Origin: Sepioteuthis lessoniana
Lineage: Eukaryota > Mollusca > Cephalopoda > Myopsida > Loliginidae
Assembly: GCA_963585895.1 (NCBI GenBank)
Contig: OY757912.1
Span: 84,018,813-84,082,812 of the forward strand
Direction of reading: 5' to 3'
Length of the DNA: 64,000 bases
The notes beneath the pieces are model-generated. The model searched no databases. It had not been told where the DNA came from and saw nothing but the letters and a program-made list of their open reading frames with translations. Position numbers and translations under genes: made by a program. Below, piece by piece: positions 20,424 to 32,336 of this stretch (the first letter of the stretch is position 1; each line of letters opens with the position of its first letter).

Positions 20424-20622
20424 AGTAAAGTTAGTGAGTTTAGTCGAGGGTGACCCGAAGGCTCCCTTTTAAATAGCTACTACACTGAGGTATAGGGGAG
20501 GGCGCTACTCCTTTCCCTGGATTGCTCCGCTTTACCCTTGATATGTACCTTATAATGCTGAGTGGTAAGCGAGGAGGTATCAAGACCATTGGCGAACACT
20601 TTACCCACTAGGCCAATGAGCA
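20424..20622 (-). mobile_element. SINE-C copy, internally shortened
   Basis: GAGTTTAGTCGAGGGTGACC, GGGAGGGCGCTACTCCTTTC and CTTATAATGCTGAGTGGTAA are present. The segment carrying box B is missing: it jumps from ATCAAGACC to ATTGGCGAACACTTTACCC. Confidence 0.8.
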
Positions 20623-21290
20623 GTGTTATACATGCTGCAAACTAGAATATACCAAAATATTGCAAAACTTTTGACTACATCTAGTAATATAAAACTATTA
20701 CCAAGTAGTAAAAATAAACAATATGAAATTAAGATTTATAGTAAGAAGGTAGCAATATGACTGTTGATTTGTGTTCTATTTATTGATAGATTTCTGTAGC
20801 CAAATTGGTTAAAGTGCTGTTCATTAAAGACAAAGGATAAAGGATCAACATCTTACTAGAAGATATTTCTTCCTTTTTACTTCATGTCACTTTCACAGTT
20901 GGTAAGTCTTCAAACTAGTGAATTGTAATGAAAAGCAACAATAAGTAAAAACTATTTAAGAATTAATGGTGAAAGTGTTTCATCTCAAAATTTAGATAAT
21001 GTAGAAAAATAGATCAATGAGTTCATAATCTAAAAGTTATGAGCTGGATTTTAACCTGAAATTATCATTAAATAAGGTTTGATTTATATGATCAGAGGCA
21101 AAGCATTAGGTTAGGTGTATTAACAGAGGAAGAGATTGTGTTGAAAATAAACCTTACTTTGTAGCCTTATGATGAAGGCTATAGAAATATTGGTATAAAA
21201 AGTGTGTTTCAGTACTGAGACTGAAGCTTTAAATTTTTTGGATTTAAAATCTAAATTAAGACATGTTAATAGCTGAACAATATATGATAA
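20623..21290. other. Unassigned AT-rich stretch
   Basis: No recognised repeat or coding region. Confidence 0.35.
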
Positions 21291-22262
21291 AAGTTTGGTT
21301 AGGTTATTTAATTCAATAGTATATCAGCCTTTCATGGTTATTTAATGTTAAATCCTGTTCATATATATATTATATGATTTGTAAGTAAATAGCTTTAAGG
21401 TTTGGTTTTGTCATATTTTATAGCATATCAACTCTTGCAGGTTTTTTAATGCCAGATCCTCTTTATATATATATATATATATATATATATGATTTCTAAA
21501 TGAACAATTTCTAGGTAACATTGTTTTAAAGAAACTAAAGCTCATTTGTTTGCACACAATTAAATAGTTTCAAGTATTTTACGATCTAAAACTAATAGTT
21601 CTATTTGTCCAGTGTTAAATGATTTTAAGTATTGTTATTTATTGTTTGCACACAGTTAAATGTTTTCAATAGTTAACACTAATAATTTCATTCAATATTC
21701 ATCATTTGTTTTCACTGAATCAAAGAGTTTCAAGCATTGCTATTTATTATTTACAGATAGTTAAATAGTTTAAAGTATTGGTATTTAAAACTAATAATTC
21801 TAGTTGATATTAATCATTTCTTTGCATGCAATTAAAGGGTTTCAAATATTGTCATCTAACACTGATAATTCTATATCATATTGATCATTTGTTTGTACAC
21901 TGTTAAATGTTTCAAGTATCAATATTTATTGTTTTCACACCATTAAATGGTTTCAAGACTCACTTTTCATCACTAATAAAATTTTATTCAATGTTAATAA
22001 TAATACCTAGTTAAAGATTGAATTGTTCTCTTTGAATATAGATGAGACCCTAACAGGTGCTTACCACTCCAGCTCAGAGTGGAGCTGGGAGTAATGGCAA
22101 TGAAGGGGTACTCCACATTCCTTAAAACTTTAAGATTGGAGTCTCACCCTCAGGTGGTTTAGTGTCGTATCCAGGACACTTGTTGAGGAGAGGGTCTTAC
22201 TCCTCTGCAGTGATACAGTCGGCAAATTCTAGAGCCCCTTCCAAGTGAGCTAACATATGATA
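21291..22262 (-). mobile_element. HP1 copy with a second tail fragment
   Basis: A first reversed tail at 21291-21395 is followed by a second, more complete one at 21396-21490, with a (AT)n run near 21463-21490. Then come five to six copies of a ~75-bp unit (GTTTGCACACAGTTAAATG, GTTTCAAGTATTG). The body follows: GACCCTAACAGGTGCTTACC, AGTGTCGTATCCAGGACAC, TCTTACTCCTCTGCAGTGA. No coding. Confidence 0.75.
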
Positions 22263-22690
22263 AAGAGATAATGTCTAGATGTCTAGACTACTGTCAAGAT
22301 GAGTCTGTGCCAGTTTGAAAAAAAAATTATGATGCTAGTCTCAATACTTTTTGAGCAATAGTTTTTGTCAAAACATAGACTTGTGCAAGTGCATCATCTT
22401 TGACCACTCACCAAACCCGCTAGCTCCATACCACGTTTTCTTCTTTCCTAAACAGAAAATTCATCTCAAGGGTAAGGATGTGGAGGATATTAAAAAAATA
22501 TGACAGCAGAGCTTTATGGCATATCAGAAAAGAAATTTCAGAAACACTTAGAACAAAAATGACTGGAATAATGTGTGGTAAATATCAATAATACGCTTTT
22601 GAAGAAAATGAATGTTTCATCCATTGTTTATTTCTTTATTGGTAAATACAGGTTGTAACTAGATAAGTTTTTATAATTTAAGAATAAAAA
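22263..22690. mobile_element. Two mariner pieces in opposite orientation
   Basis: 22263-22375 is, on the minus strand, a mariner 5' end (GCTCAAAAAGTATTGAGACT terminal sequence and AT-rich leader). From about 22376 the plus strand translates as a mariner C-terminus: HSPNPLAPYHVFFFPKQKIH, LKGKDVEDIKKI, AYQKRNFRNT. The middle of the element is missing and the halves are inverted relative to each other. Confidence 0.65.
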
Positions 22691-22944
22691 TTATTATCTA
22701 TAAAAAGAGCATATTGTTACAAAATAATCCCCAAAATCTATCTTATAATTTATATATGTTCTGTTTAAAGTGAATTTAAAATGAAACCACAAATTTAAAA
22801 AATAAAACTGAATAAAATATAACCTATTAAAAAATATAAAATTCTTATTATTTACTCTGAACATGCTGTAACAAGTTACACTAAAATAATGAAATGTGAT
22901 GTCTTATGTATATATATATATATATATAAGCCCATTAGTATATA

Positions 22945-23845
<901 letters not shown>

Positions 23846-24265
23846 TAAATTTCTCTGGGACTTTGAAATACAAACAGATCACCAAGTTCTGGCCTGAAGA
23901 CCAGACTTTGCATTAATTAACAAAATAAAAGACCTTGTTGTCTTGTAGATTTTGCTGTTCCGACAGACCACAGAATGAAAATAAAAGAAAGCAAAAAGAT
24001 TGGCAAATGTTTGGATCTTACCAGAGAACCCAAATAGCAATGGAACATGAGAGTGATGGTGATATCAACAGTAGTTGGTGCCCTTGGAACGGTCCCCAAG
24101 GAGACTGAAAGGATTGGAGATCTGATGAAGAATCGAGACTATCCAGATTACAGTCAGCAATTTTTAAAATCAGATAAAATAATCAGAAGAGTCCTGGAGA
24201 GCTGAAAAGACTTGCAGTCACTCAGGCTTCAGTGAAAAACCACCAGTTAAAAATTGACAAGAAAA
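23846..24265 (+). mobile_element. RLE-LINE 3' fragment
   Basis: Frame-broken translation: LWDFEIQTD-like, then RPDFALINKIKDLV (the RPD endonuclease motif kept), DFAVPTDHRMKIKESKKIGK, VVGALGTVPKETERIGDL and KIIRRVLES. It ends with AT-rich AATAATATAG. The mariner at 22945 abuts its left edge at a TA. Confidence 0.78.
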
Positions 24266-25118
24266 ATTTATATAAACTGAAAATAATATAGAAAAATTCT
24301 AACAGTATATTGTAATAAAAGTTATATGCGGGATAGAAGTTTCATTCTTACTGTAAATCTTAGCAACCTTAGCATACATTTTTTCCTTTCCTATTAAATC
24401 AAGAACTTTCACTTTCTCACTTAAAGGAAGCACTTTAGCATGTCCAAATGCCAGTATCACTACTGTTATGCTTTTGGAGCCATTATTAAGTAAAACTTAT
24501 GATTTTTTTTTTTGTATTTGGGGTTTGACAGCAGGTACCTAAAACCAAGAATAAAGGGAGACCACTGCATAACAAAAGAGTGACTGGGAATTAAGTCAAT
24601 AGAGGGAGAATTCTTTGGTATTGGGAAGTAAAAAGAAATCTCTGTTCAGAATATAACTGAAAGCTGGAAAACAAACATGAAAAAATGCAGTGTGGTGTAA
24701 AAGAAATCAATATAGAAATGACTTCATATCTCACACATAAAAATGTGTACACATATAAAATGCTTTTTTTATTTTGTTTTGTTTTTAAACAGAGAATATT
24801 CAAATAATGTTAGTTTCGTTTCTGTTGCTATACAATTTTCTAAAATTTGATAAATACAAAAATTATATTTGTTTATAAGTAAATAGACAAAAATAAGATC
24901 CATACTGTTTAAGTTATGAAGTAGTCCAGCATGGATTAAAGCGGCAAGTGAATTCTTTTTCTGAGAACAAACCATGAGAAGCTTTTTATGTCAGCAGGTG
25001 GGACTGGCTGATTCAACAACATTTACTTGCCAAGGATGGTGAGTTCAATCCTTGGGAGGATCAGCAAAAACAATCACCACAATGGTTACATAAAAAGTAG
25101 AAGAGCATGATTAACACA
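24266..25118. other. Unassigned stretch
   Basis: Minus-strand frames at 24591-24975 are Phe/Leu/Ile-rich and show no motif. No repeat family recognised. Confidence 0.35.
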
Positions 25119-25120
25119 TA

Positions 25121-26021
25121 CGTGTTGCCTTCAATAAGTTTCCAGACTTCTTTTGCACAGGCATTTAAAATTGTTGAAAATTTAGTATGCTATTGCTATA
25201 CATCTTGTGGGATGACTGACCAATTTTTATGATTTCAGGTTCAAATGAACTGCTACAGCAGGAATTGGAATACACCTTACTAAAGCCTGATTGTCACAGC
25301 TGGTGAATTTCAAAAATGCAATCTGGACATGAGGACACTTTAGAAGAATGATATGCAATAAAATTCTGTTTTAAACTTGGAAAAAAGGCCACAGAAATGT
25401 ATGGAATGCTTCAGACTACTTTTGGAGCATCTTGCATGAATCGAGCATCAGTTTTTTAGTAGCATAAAAGATTCAAGGAAGGCAGTGAGTCTGTAAGGGA
25501 TGATGAGAGGTGTGGGAGTAGTAAGAAAGTCAATACACCAGAGTTGATTGGCCAAAGGGTTAGGGTTAGGGTTACTATGTTGAGGTTTTAAGTGAGTTCA
25601 GAAAAAGATTCCGTCAGAAGAGGCCAGCACTCTTCAAATCAGGTCAGTGGCATTTCCACCAGGACAATGCATCAGTCCACTACTCTATCCTTGTCACAGA
25701 CTAATTGACTAAGATAGGCATGAAGACAGATCCTCAGCCTCCCTATTGTCCAGACCTTGCTCCCTGTGACTTTTGGTTATTCCTTAAGCTCAGAGGCTGT
25801 CATTATGAGACAATTGAGGAGATGAAAGAGGCTGTGATGAAGGTCATTGACACGCTCACACAAGAGAACTTCCATGGAGCCTTCCAGAAGTTGTTGGAAT
25901 GGTACAATAAGTGCATTGCAGCCGGAGGAGATTACTTGGAAGGGGACTAAAGTTTCATGTGTGTACTATCAATAAAAGTGCTGATACGAAAAAAGTCTGG
26001 AAACTTATTTAATGATCCTCG
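25121..26021 (+). mobile_element. Mariner deletion derivative, copy 2
   Basis: 901 bp between TA dinucleotides (25119-25120, 26022-26023). It has the same internal deletion as the 22945 copy, with the join after ELIGQRV. The join carries three GGGTTA units (about 25557-25574) where the other copy has GGGTTTGGGTTA. The C-terminal frame 25705-25950 reads CPDLAPCDFWLFLKLRGCHY to AAGGDYLEGD. The flanks differ from copy 1, so this is a separate insertion, not a local duplication. Confidence 0.9.
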
Positions 26022-26162
26022 TACATACATATATATTTATCTATAAATATATGCATTTGCTTTGTTAAATTAGATGTGAGTATATGTAGGCACGTTTTCA
26101 GAGATTATGTTTCAGGTTATTGTGTAGTGAAGGAAAAATAATTGGGTGTGTTTTTTGTCAGA

Positions 26163-26199
<37 letters not shown>

Positions 26200-26266
26200 G
26201 TGCATGTGTATATATATATATATATATATAGTAAAATATAGTGTATATATATATATATATATATAG
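26163..26266. repeat. (TA)n microsatellite cluster
   Basis: Three (TA)n runs separated by ATGTGCATGTG and GTAAAATATAGTG. Confidence 0.95.
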
Positions 26267-26275
26267 TAAAAAAGT

Positions 26276-26517
26276 AAAGTTGGCGACCATAGTCGAGGGT
26301 GCCCCGAAGGCTCCCTTTCCTATAGCTACTACACCAAAGTGTAGGGAAGGGCGCTACTCCTTCCCCTAAATTGCTCCACTTTACCCTTGATCCTTACCTT
26401 ATAATGCTGAGTGTTAAGCAAGGTAGCATCAAGTAGCATTTTTTGAGTCATTAGTATGACTCAACCTGGGATTGAACCCAGGTCTCCCGGGCCATTGGCG
26501 AACACTCTAACCATTAT
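26276..26517 (-). mobile_element. SINE-C copy, near complete
   Basis: Plus strand: GTTGGCGACCATAGTCGAGG to TTGGCGAACACTCTAACCAT. Box B is present as CTGGGATTGAACCCAGG. Confidence 0.88.
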
Positions 26518-27214
26518 AAATTCCGAAAATTGGAGGAAAATCTATGGACTCATATCTACCCAAATAACTGTAAATGTATAAATGAATATTCATTAATACA
26601 AAGTGGATAAATAGCACTGTGAGCTGTGAGGCATGCTCCTCTTTGGAAGTGGTATCTTCTGACCACAGAATCGTCTCAGCAAAGATTCACCTGAGTCTCC
26701 ACAGAAATAAGACAGAAAATATTGTAGTTTCACAATATGACTGGTTTTTGCTCACCAATAGTAATATTAGAAATCATTATATGGTAATCTTAAGAAACAA
26801 GTTTGATACTCTCTAGGAGACATCTTTAAGACATACTCCGAATGATGAATATGAAAACTTAAAAGCAGCAGCCAAGTGAATTCTAACCAAACCAAGAGCC
26901 AAATGTAGAATTCCCATGGGAAGCAATAGAAATTAGAGAAAAATGAGATAACATGAGAAAAGCATCCTTACTTAATAAAAAAAACTCAACAAATGCCAAT
27001 GCACAGAAACTAAAAAAACCCATAGAACTAACATATACCAAAAAGAACAACAAGAATACATTCAAGGCTAAATCTATATAATCAGGAACTCAGTAGAAGA
27101 TAGACAATCATGATTAGCATGGTAGACAGTAAATGAAGTGATCAGAAGGAAGAGCACCTTGAGAGCCAAAATAAAAGCTGCCAACCTAGGAGAAAGAATG
27201 CAGAAGTGGAAAGA

Positions 27215-27511
27215 TGTAATGAAAAAAGGAGTCAGAACTCCTTCATACCAACTATGCTGCTCGCACCAACTGTCAGAGTACCATGACTCTGCAACTCGCA
27301 CCAACTCCTCTTAACTCAATGTCTGCTCTCCACTCTCAGAATAACATCCCCTGCATCACCAATTTGATCTTTTTATAGCCTCTTCTCATATGCAAATTAC
27401 CGCTACTCACATATAAGGAGTCCACAAACTCATATTCCTCTTTTTTTCTTTTCCTGACGGTCAAACGCAGACGCGATGTGAGTAATCTATTCCATTACTT
27501 TTTAGACCACA
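27215..27511 (-). mobile_element. Solo LTR (fossil) inside the RTE copy
   Basis: 297 bp beginning TGTAATG and ending GACCACA (TG...CA ends). It is flanked by an exact 5-bp duplication AAAGA (27210-27214 and 27512-27516). Removing the insert and one AAAGA restores the RTE WKE-NL reading order. The minus strand carries ATTTGCATATG and GGCTATAAAAAG, which look like an octamer and TATA box, so the LTR probably reads on the minus strand. The superfamily cannot be told from the LTR alone. Confidence 0.82.
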
Positions 27512-28015
27512 AAAGAATATTCCTAGAACCTGCATGGAAACCCTCCTGAAGTTACTGATTAACCTGTCAAAAAAATTATTGATAACCAACTAGACATCAA
27601 ACTAGGACAGTTTACAGAAGAACTTGATGTAGTATTGAAAAAAAAAAAAAAAATTAGAAAACCTCCTGACCTCAACAAAATGCTTCCTGAAGTAAGCAAG
27701 ACAAGGAAATTTGATTATATACTTCTTTGATTATGCAATGCTGTCTATAAAAAAAAATACAATAGAGAAATGGACAGAAGGCTGCATTCTGCCTTTCCTC
27801 AAGAATGGATACCTTGGAATCACTAAGAACTACAGAGGCATAAAACTGCTATAGCTGCTAGGGTCTATTATGTTCTGCTTCTCAACTGTATCAAACCTGG
27901 AATTGAGAAAATTCTTAAGAAACATCCGAGTGATTGTTGGTGAAATCAATCCACAGTATCACAGCTTCAGGTGGGCTAGTTGCATTACTGACACATTCGT
28001 TACCCTTGTATAGCA

Positions 28016-28231
28016 CTGGATCTTGCTGTCTAGTTTAAGCTATAATCAGGCATAAGTGCCTAGACCCATATTTGAGTCCATATCCAGCTAGACTCATTCG
28101 GCCTTCATTGCACTAAGTGACCAGCATAGTCCAGCTGGGCTTGTGCCCGACCTTCCCCTCCCCTAAATCCTTGCTATAATCGACCTTCAGGTCATTGACC
28201 TTGTGTCAAGTCCTGTCTAGTGGGAGGCAGA
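28016..28231 (+). mobile_element. SINE-like insert with a SINE-B type end
   Basis: Interrupts the RT frame between the TDTFVTL and LTICCIIEG segments. The last ~45 bp (CATTGACCTTGTGTCAAGTC, CTGTCTAGTGGGAGG) match the SINE-B 3' end. The 5' part is not SINE-B and I cannot assign it. Boundaries are approximate. Confidence 0.55.
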
Positions 28232-29426
28232 GACAAATATCTGCTTCTGACTATTTGTTGCATCATTGAAGGAGTATGTGCAAAAAATCTCAAGGCAACC
28301 CTATTGTTCTTAGAGTTTTGCTTGGTATTTGATTCCATACACAGAGAAAAGATGGAGCAAATTCTGCTAGCATGTGGTCTCCCTAAAGAAACCTTTACTG
28401 CTATATTAATGCTTTAATAAAATACAAAAGCAATTCTTTGCTCACTTTATGGCAACACTGACTCCTTTGACATTGTTGCTAGAGTTTTACCAAGAGATAC
28501 ATTAGCACCATATTTGTTTATAATCTTCCTAGACTACGTACATCAAACATCTTTAGATCTAGTTTAAGAAAATTACTTTACACTAAAAAAGGCAAAAAGC
28601 AGATGATATCCTGCAGAAACTATAACAGATGCAGACTACGCAGATGATCTAACACTTCTTGTAAATACACCTACCTAAGTTGAATGCTTACTGCATTGCC
28701 TAAAGCAAGCAGTAAGAGGCATTGGCCTCTGTATGAATGCAAGTAAAACAGAATTCATAAAGTTAAAACAAGATGGAGCTATCTCCACTTTAAGTGAAAA
28801 GCCTCTGAAATTAGGAGACCTTTTCACATACCTCAGCAGCGATATCTCATCTACTGAAAGCAAGGTCAACATATGCATAGGGAAAATGTGAATTGCTTTT
28901 GACTGATGATCAATCATACAGAAATCTGGTCTATTTGATGGAATAAAATGAGATTTCTTCCAAGCTGTGGCTGTGTAAGTACTACAGTTTGGATGCTCCT
29001 CCTAGACTCTAACAAAACACATTGAGAAAAAGCTAGATTGAAACTGCTCAAGAATGCTACCTGCTGTTTTGAAAAATCTTGGAAGCAGCACTTTACAAAA
29101 CAGCAGTTGTATGGCCACTTACCTCCCATCTCACAAACCATCTGAATCAGATAAACAAGTCATGCTGGGCACTGCTGGAAAAGCAGGGTAAAACTCATAA
29201 GCAGTGCTTTCTGATGGACCCCAATACATCGACATGCTAGTGTTGGCTGACTAGACAGAATTTACATCAGCTCTGTAAAAACATTGGATGTTGTTTGGCA
29301 GACATATATATAGGAACAGATGAAGAAAGAGAGTCAGGGAAATCCATGTTGTTAGTGCAACTTGATTATGATGATGATGATGATGTATACATTTGTTTAT
29401 CTATGTATATGAATGTACGTGTATGT

Positions 29427-29450
29427 ATATATATATATATATATATATAT
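29427..29450. repeat. (TA)n microsatellite
   Basis: A pure TA run directly left of the solo LTR. Confidence 0.95.
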
Positions 29451-29679
29451 TGTTATGGTACCTACCTACATGGTAATGGACTATTCCTCCTCAGTATATA
29501 CTGACTCTATTTGACACTCGAGGAGATAATCTCCAAGCTGCCTGACAGTACTGGATGGACCTTCCTAACAGTTGTATAACACCTGTATTCTGTATATTTG
29601 TTCTGTTATTGTAATATATTTGTTTCAACCTACTTCTCTTGTCTGTGTGTCTTCATTTTGACCCCTAAACACCACAACA
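29451..29679. mobile_element. Solo LTR (fossil) in a TA repeat
   Basis: 229 bp from TGTTATGGTACC to CACCACAACA, with inverted ends TGTT/AACA. It is flanked by TATAT on both sides (29446-29450, 29680-29684); in a TA run this duplication is weak evidence by itself. The sequence is unlike the 27215 LTR, so it is a different family. Confidence 0.68.
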
Positions 29680-29711
29680 TATATGTATATGCATACATAA
29701 GTGTGTATATC

Positions 29712-29938
29712 TTTGGGTTTTGGTTTCTTTGTTTCATGGCATATCAGCCTTTGTAGGTTATTTAATGCCAAAGCCATCCTTCTAGAAGAGCAGAAGTGGT
29801 ACTATTTAACCTATAGCTGGGAGGATAAGGGGGTTCATACCTTTCCCAAGTGTATTTGTCTGAAAGTGAACGTAATAGCGTGACTGCTACGATTCCACAA
29901 TCCATCACTTTAACCATGACATCATGAGGATACCACTG
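29712..29938 (-). mobile_element. SINE-A copy
   Basis: Reversed hairpin tail GGCATATCAGCCTTTGTAGG then TTATTTAATGCC. Body GGTACTATTTAACCTATAGC. Head end CATCACTTTAACCATGACAT. A nearly complete copy. Confidence 0.85.
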
Positions 29939-29975
29939 ATGTGCGTGTGTGTGTGTGTGATATAAATATGAGTAA

Positions 29976-30222
29976 GTATGCTGACCGACCATACTCAAGG
30001 GTGATCTGAAGGCTCTCTTTTCAATAGCTACTAAACCGAGGTGTTGGGAAAGCAATTTGTCTTTCCCTAGATTGCTCCACTTACTCTTGATCCATACTTT
30101 ATAATACTGTGTGTTGAGCAAGAAGGCATCAAGTAGCATTTTTTGAGACTTTGGTATGACACGACCGGGGATTGAACCTTGGTCTACCAGCCCATTGCTG
30201 CACACTCAAACCATTATGCCAA
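29976..30222 (-). mobile_element. SINE-C copy
   Basis: From CCATACTCAAGGGTGATCTG to CTCAAACCATTATGCCAAT. The T-arm region reads CCGGGGATTGAACCTTGG. Confidence 0.82.

Positions 30223-30225
<3 letters not shown>

Positions 30226-30286
<61 letters not shown>
30226..30286. repeat. (TA)n(CA)n compound microsatellite
   Basis: About 40 bp of TA followed by (AC)10. Open frames across it (Y/I and T/H runs) are artefacts. Confidence 0.95.
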
Positions 30287-30287
<1 letters not shown>

Positions 30288-30336
30288 CACTGTCCTACTG
30301 ACACAACAATTGCGAATGGTAAATATTGGTTCCAAA

Positions 30337-30606
30337 TGTTACAAAAACATCCGTATTTGCCGCTGGGAGTGAGGGTACTCTCATCTGTTTATTTAAACCT
30401 CCCTGTTCTGTATGGGTTGGGAGTAATGGTATTTTGGCTTAATTCTTTAATCTCTAAGTATATTCCCTAATGTCTACCTTCTGATGATGGCCGGTCGTCA
30501 TCTTCCCCTCTGTGTCTGTTGACTTTCCAAATGCTCATAAAGTCTTCAAAGAAATCATATTGCAACCATCTACTATTGTTACAGCAACACATCCACCCCC
30601 AAAATG
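30337..30606 (-). mobile_element. LTR-element end (fossil): LTR plus purine tract
   Basis: Minus strand: a TTTTGGGGGTGGATG purine-rich tract (30590-30604), then an LTR-like unit from TGTTGCTGTAACA to TTTTTGTAACA (30589 down to 30337, 253 bp). A TTTAAATAAACAG polyadenylation-like site lies inside. The layout is that of the 3' LTR of a retrotransposon with a scrap of the internal region. No flanking duplication is visible, as expected if the other end is lost. Confidence 0.5.
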
Positions 30607-30914
30607 TTGCCAATCCAAGTAGCTTTCTATTTCTTTTTAATTCCCCTCCCCTCTTTCTGTTTAATTTTCCTTTTCTGTTTCTCTTTTTCCTTTTCTCACC
30701 CATTATGACTTATCCTAAATCTAGTTAACCATCTCCCTCTCTCTCTCTCTGCAGTAGCCAATAATTACTAGCATGGTACCCATGAAAAATAACATGATTA
30801 TTTACATATATAATAGTACTCCTGCCAATGATCAAAGTATCTGTGCATTTTGCCTACAATCTAAGTTTCTCTCTGAACCTTTTGGTGAGTATCAGTGTAG
30901 TATCTGTGTGTGTG
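30607..30914. other. Unassigned, pyrimidine-rich in part
   Basis: 30630-30700 is C/T-rich; a (CT)n run lies at 30733-30751. Nothing else assignable. Confidence 0.4.
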
Positions 30915-31065
30915 TTTACCCAACCCATTCACTTCTAGTAGAATGTGACTCAAGGTAAATTTTTGAGTGGAGTACAGCTGGTTTGAACTCGGTGTTCCTT
31001 CTTGATCAGTTAACATACCAAGGCTAAAGAGCCTAGTCTGCCTTATCCATAGTAAATCTAGTTCA
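30915..31065 (-). mobile_element. SINE-B 3' half
   Basis: TTTTTGAGTGGAGTACAGCT, GGTTTGAACTCGGTGTTCCT, ACCAAGGCTAAAGAGCCTAG. The head is absent. Confidence 0.72.
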
Positions 31066-31299
31066 CATGTGAATCCCAATCTCCTTACACTCATAAGTCT
31101 CTCAGTCTTGAAGTAAGAAACCTCTGATCATGGCCTAAGGCCAAAACCTGTAGAGATTACCCAATTTATAAAATAATTCTTTTTACTAATATATTATCAT
31201 TCATACTCATATCTCTCTATCTATCTATAGTTAGCTTAAAAGAATGTGTAATATGTTATTTTAAATATTTGCATTATGCTTCCGAAAGAATGTATACAG

Positions 31300-31545
31300 G
31301 AGAGTCCTCATGGTGTAAGGGCTAAAATGCTGGATTGTGGCTTCAAAATATGTGAATTCAAACTCCAGGTGTGCTATTACATTCACTTTCAGACTAATAC
31401 CCTTGGGAAAGGTATGAACCTCCTTATTACCCCTGCAACAGCTATGCTTTAAATAGCATCACTGCTGTTCTTCTATAAGGATGGCTTTAGCATTAAATAA
31501 CTCAGGAAGGTTGATATGTCATTAAAACAAAGAAACTGAAACTGA
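31300..31545 (+). mobile_element. SINE-A copy, diverged
   Basis: GAGTCCTCATGGTGTAAGGG, GTGAATTCAAACTCCAGG, CCCTTGGGAAAGGTATGAAC, GCATTAAATAACTCAGGAAG and a GTTGATATGTCATT tail. Confidence 0.82.
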
Positions 31546-31574
31546 ATATATACATATATATAATCAAATTGTGC

Positions 31575-31672
31575 TGATAGCACAGAGTCCCTTGACTTGT
31601 TCTTACTATCGCTTCTTGCAGGTCCTCTAGACTGCATCCAGTGTCCACACAGAGCTCATGGATGTAAGTCTT
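31575..31672 (-). mobile_element. RTE LINE 3' terminal scrap
   Basis: GCTTCTTGCAGGTCCTCTAG, CTGCATCCAGTGTCCACAC and GAGCTCATGGATGTAAGTC match the reverse complement of the last RTE codons. The trinucleotide tail is not kept. Confidence 0.6.
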
Positions 31673-31674
31673 TT

Positions 31675-31920
31675 AAGTTGGCCACTGTAGTTGATAGTGA
31701 CCTGAAGGCTCCTTTTTCAATTGCTACTACACCAAGGTGAGGGGAGGCTGCTACTTCTTTCCCTGGATTGCTTCACTTTACCCTTGATCCATACCTTATA
31801 ATGCTGAGTGTCAAGCAAGACAGCATCAAGTACCATTTTTTGAGTCTTTGGTATGACTTGACCTGGCATTAAACCCTGGTCTCCGAGGCCACTGACAAAC
31901 TCTCTAACCATTATGCCAAT
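31675..31920 (-). mobile_element. SINE-C copy
   Basis: Plus strand from GTTGGCCACTGTAGTTGATA to CTCTAACCATTATGCCAAT. It directly follows the RTE scrap. Confidence 0.85.
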
Positions 31921-32141
31921 GGACTTTTACATATTCATAAATATGCACAAATGCATCTGTTAAAAATTTTTAAGCTAAAAAAGCAGTCATATTAGTTCAT
32001 TTAGACATTTTGCATTTGACTTTACTTGATGTATGTCAGTTTATTCTGAATCTTAAATATTGCCTCAAAACTTGAAGGGTTCATTTATGTATGTTTATAT
32101 ATATGGATATACCCATTTATGTGCATCTAAAAATACATATG

Positions 32142-32335
32142 AGGGATGTCCAAAAAGTTGCATTTACTAATCCAACAGGTTTACAAATAAAACCATAGGC
32201 ATATGTTACCAGCACTACTATGCTAGTTTTTTATGTAATTGCCATCAAGATTAATGCACTTGTTTCACCAGTACATAAATGTATAAGTAACCTACTTGAA
32301 GTATATGGCATCGAATCAAAAAATTCTTGACCTTA
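32142..32335 (-). mobile_element. Mariner-like 3' end fragment
   Basis: GAGGGATGTCCAAAAAGTTG looks like a mariner terminus. The following segment (AGCACTACTATGCTAG, GTAATTGCCATCAAGATTAA) is shared with the relic at 33.6-34.2 kb. Confidence 0.5.
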
Positions 32336-32336
32336 C

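Larger units (their letters stand above)
26605..29381 (+). mobile_element. Longest RTE LINE copy, interrupted twice
   Basis: Starts within the endonuclease at SSDHRIVSAKIHLSLHRNK (26650) and passes through the linker (NANAQKLKKPIELTYTKKNN-like). RT: DNQLDIKLGQFTEELDVVLK, KNYRGIKLL, IIEGVCAKNLKATLLFLEF and VFDSIHREKMEQILLACGLP. The YADD motif is in TITDADYADDLTLLVNT near 28625-28660. Then LKLGDLFTYLS, LYGHLPPISQTI-like and the C-terminus. The tail is GATGATGATGATGATG at 29366-29381. A solo LTR (27215-27511) and a SINE-like insert (about 28016-28231) lie inside it. Scattered stops mean it is inactive. About half of the endonuclease is missing at the 5' end. Confidence 0.88.
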
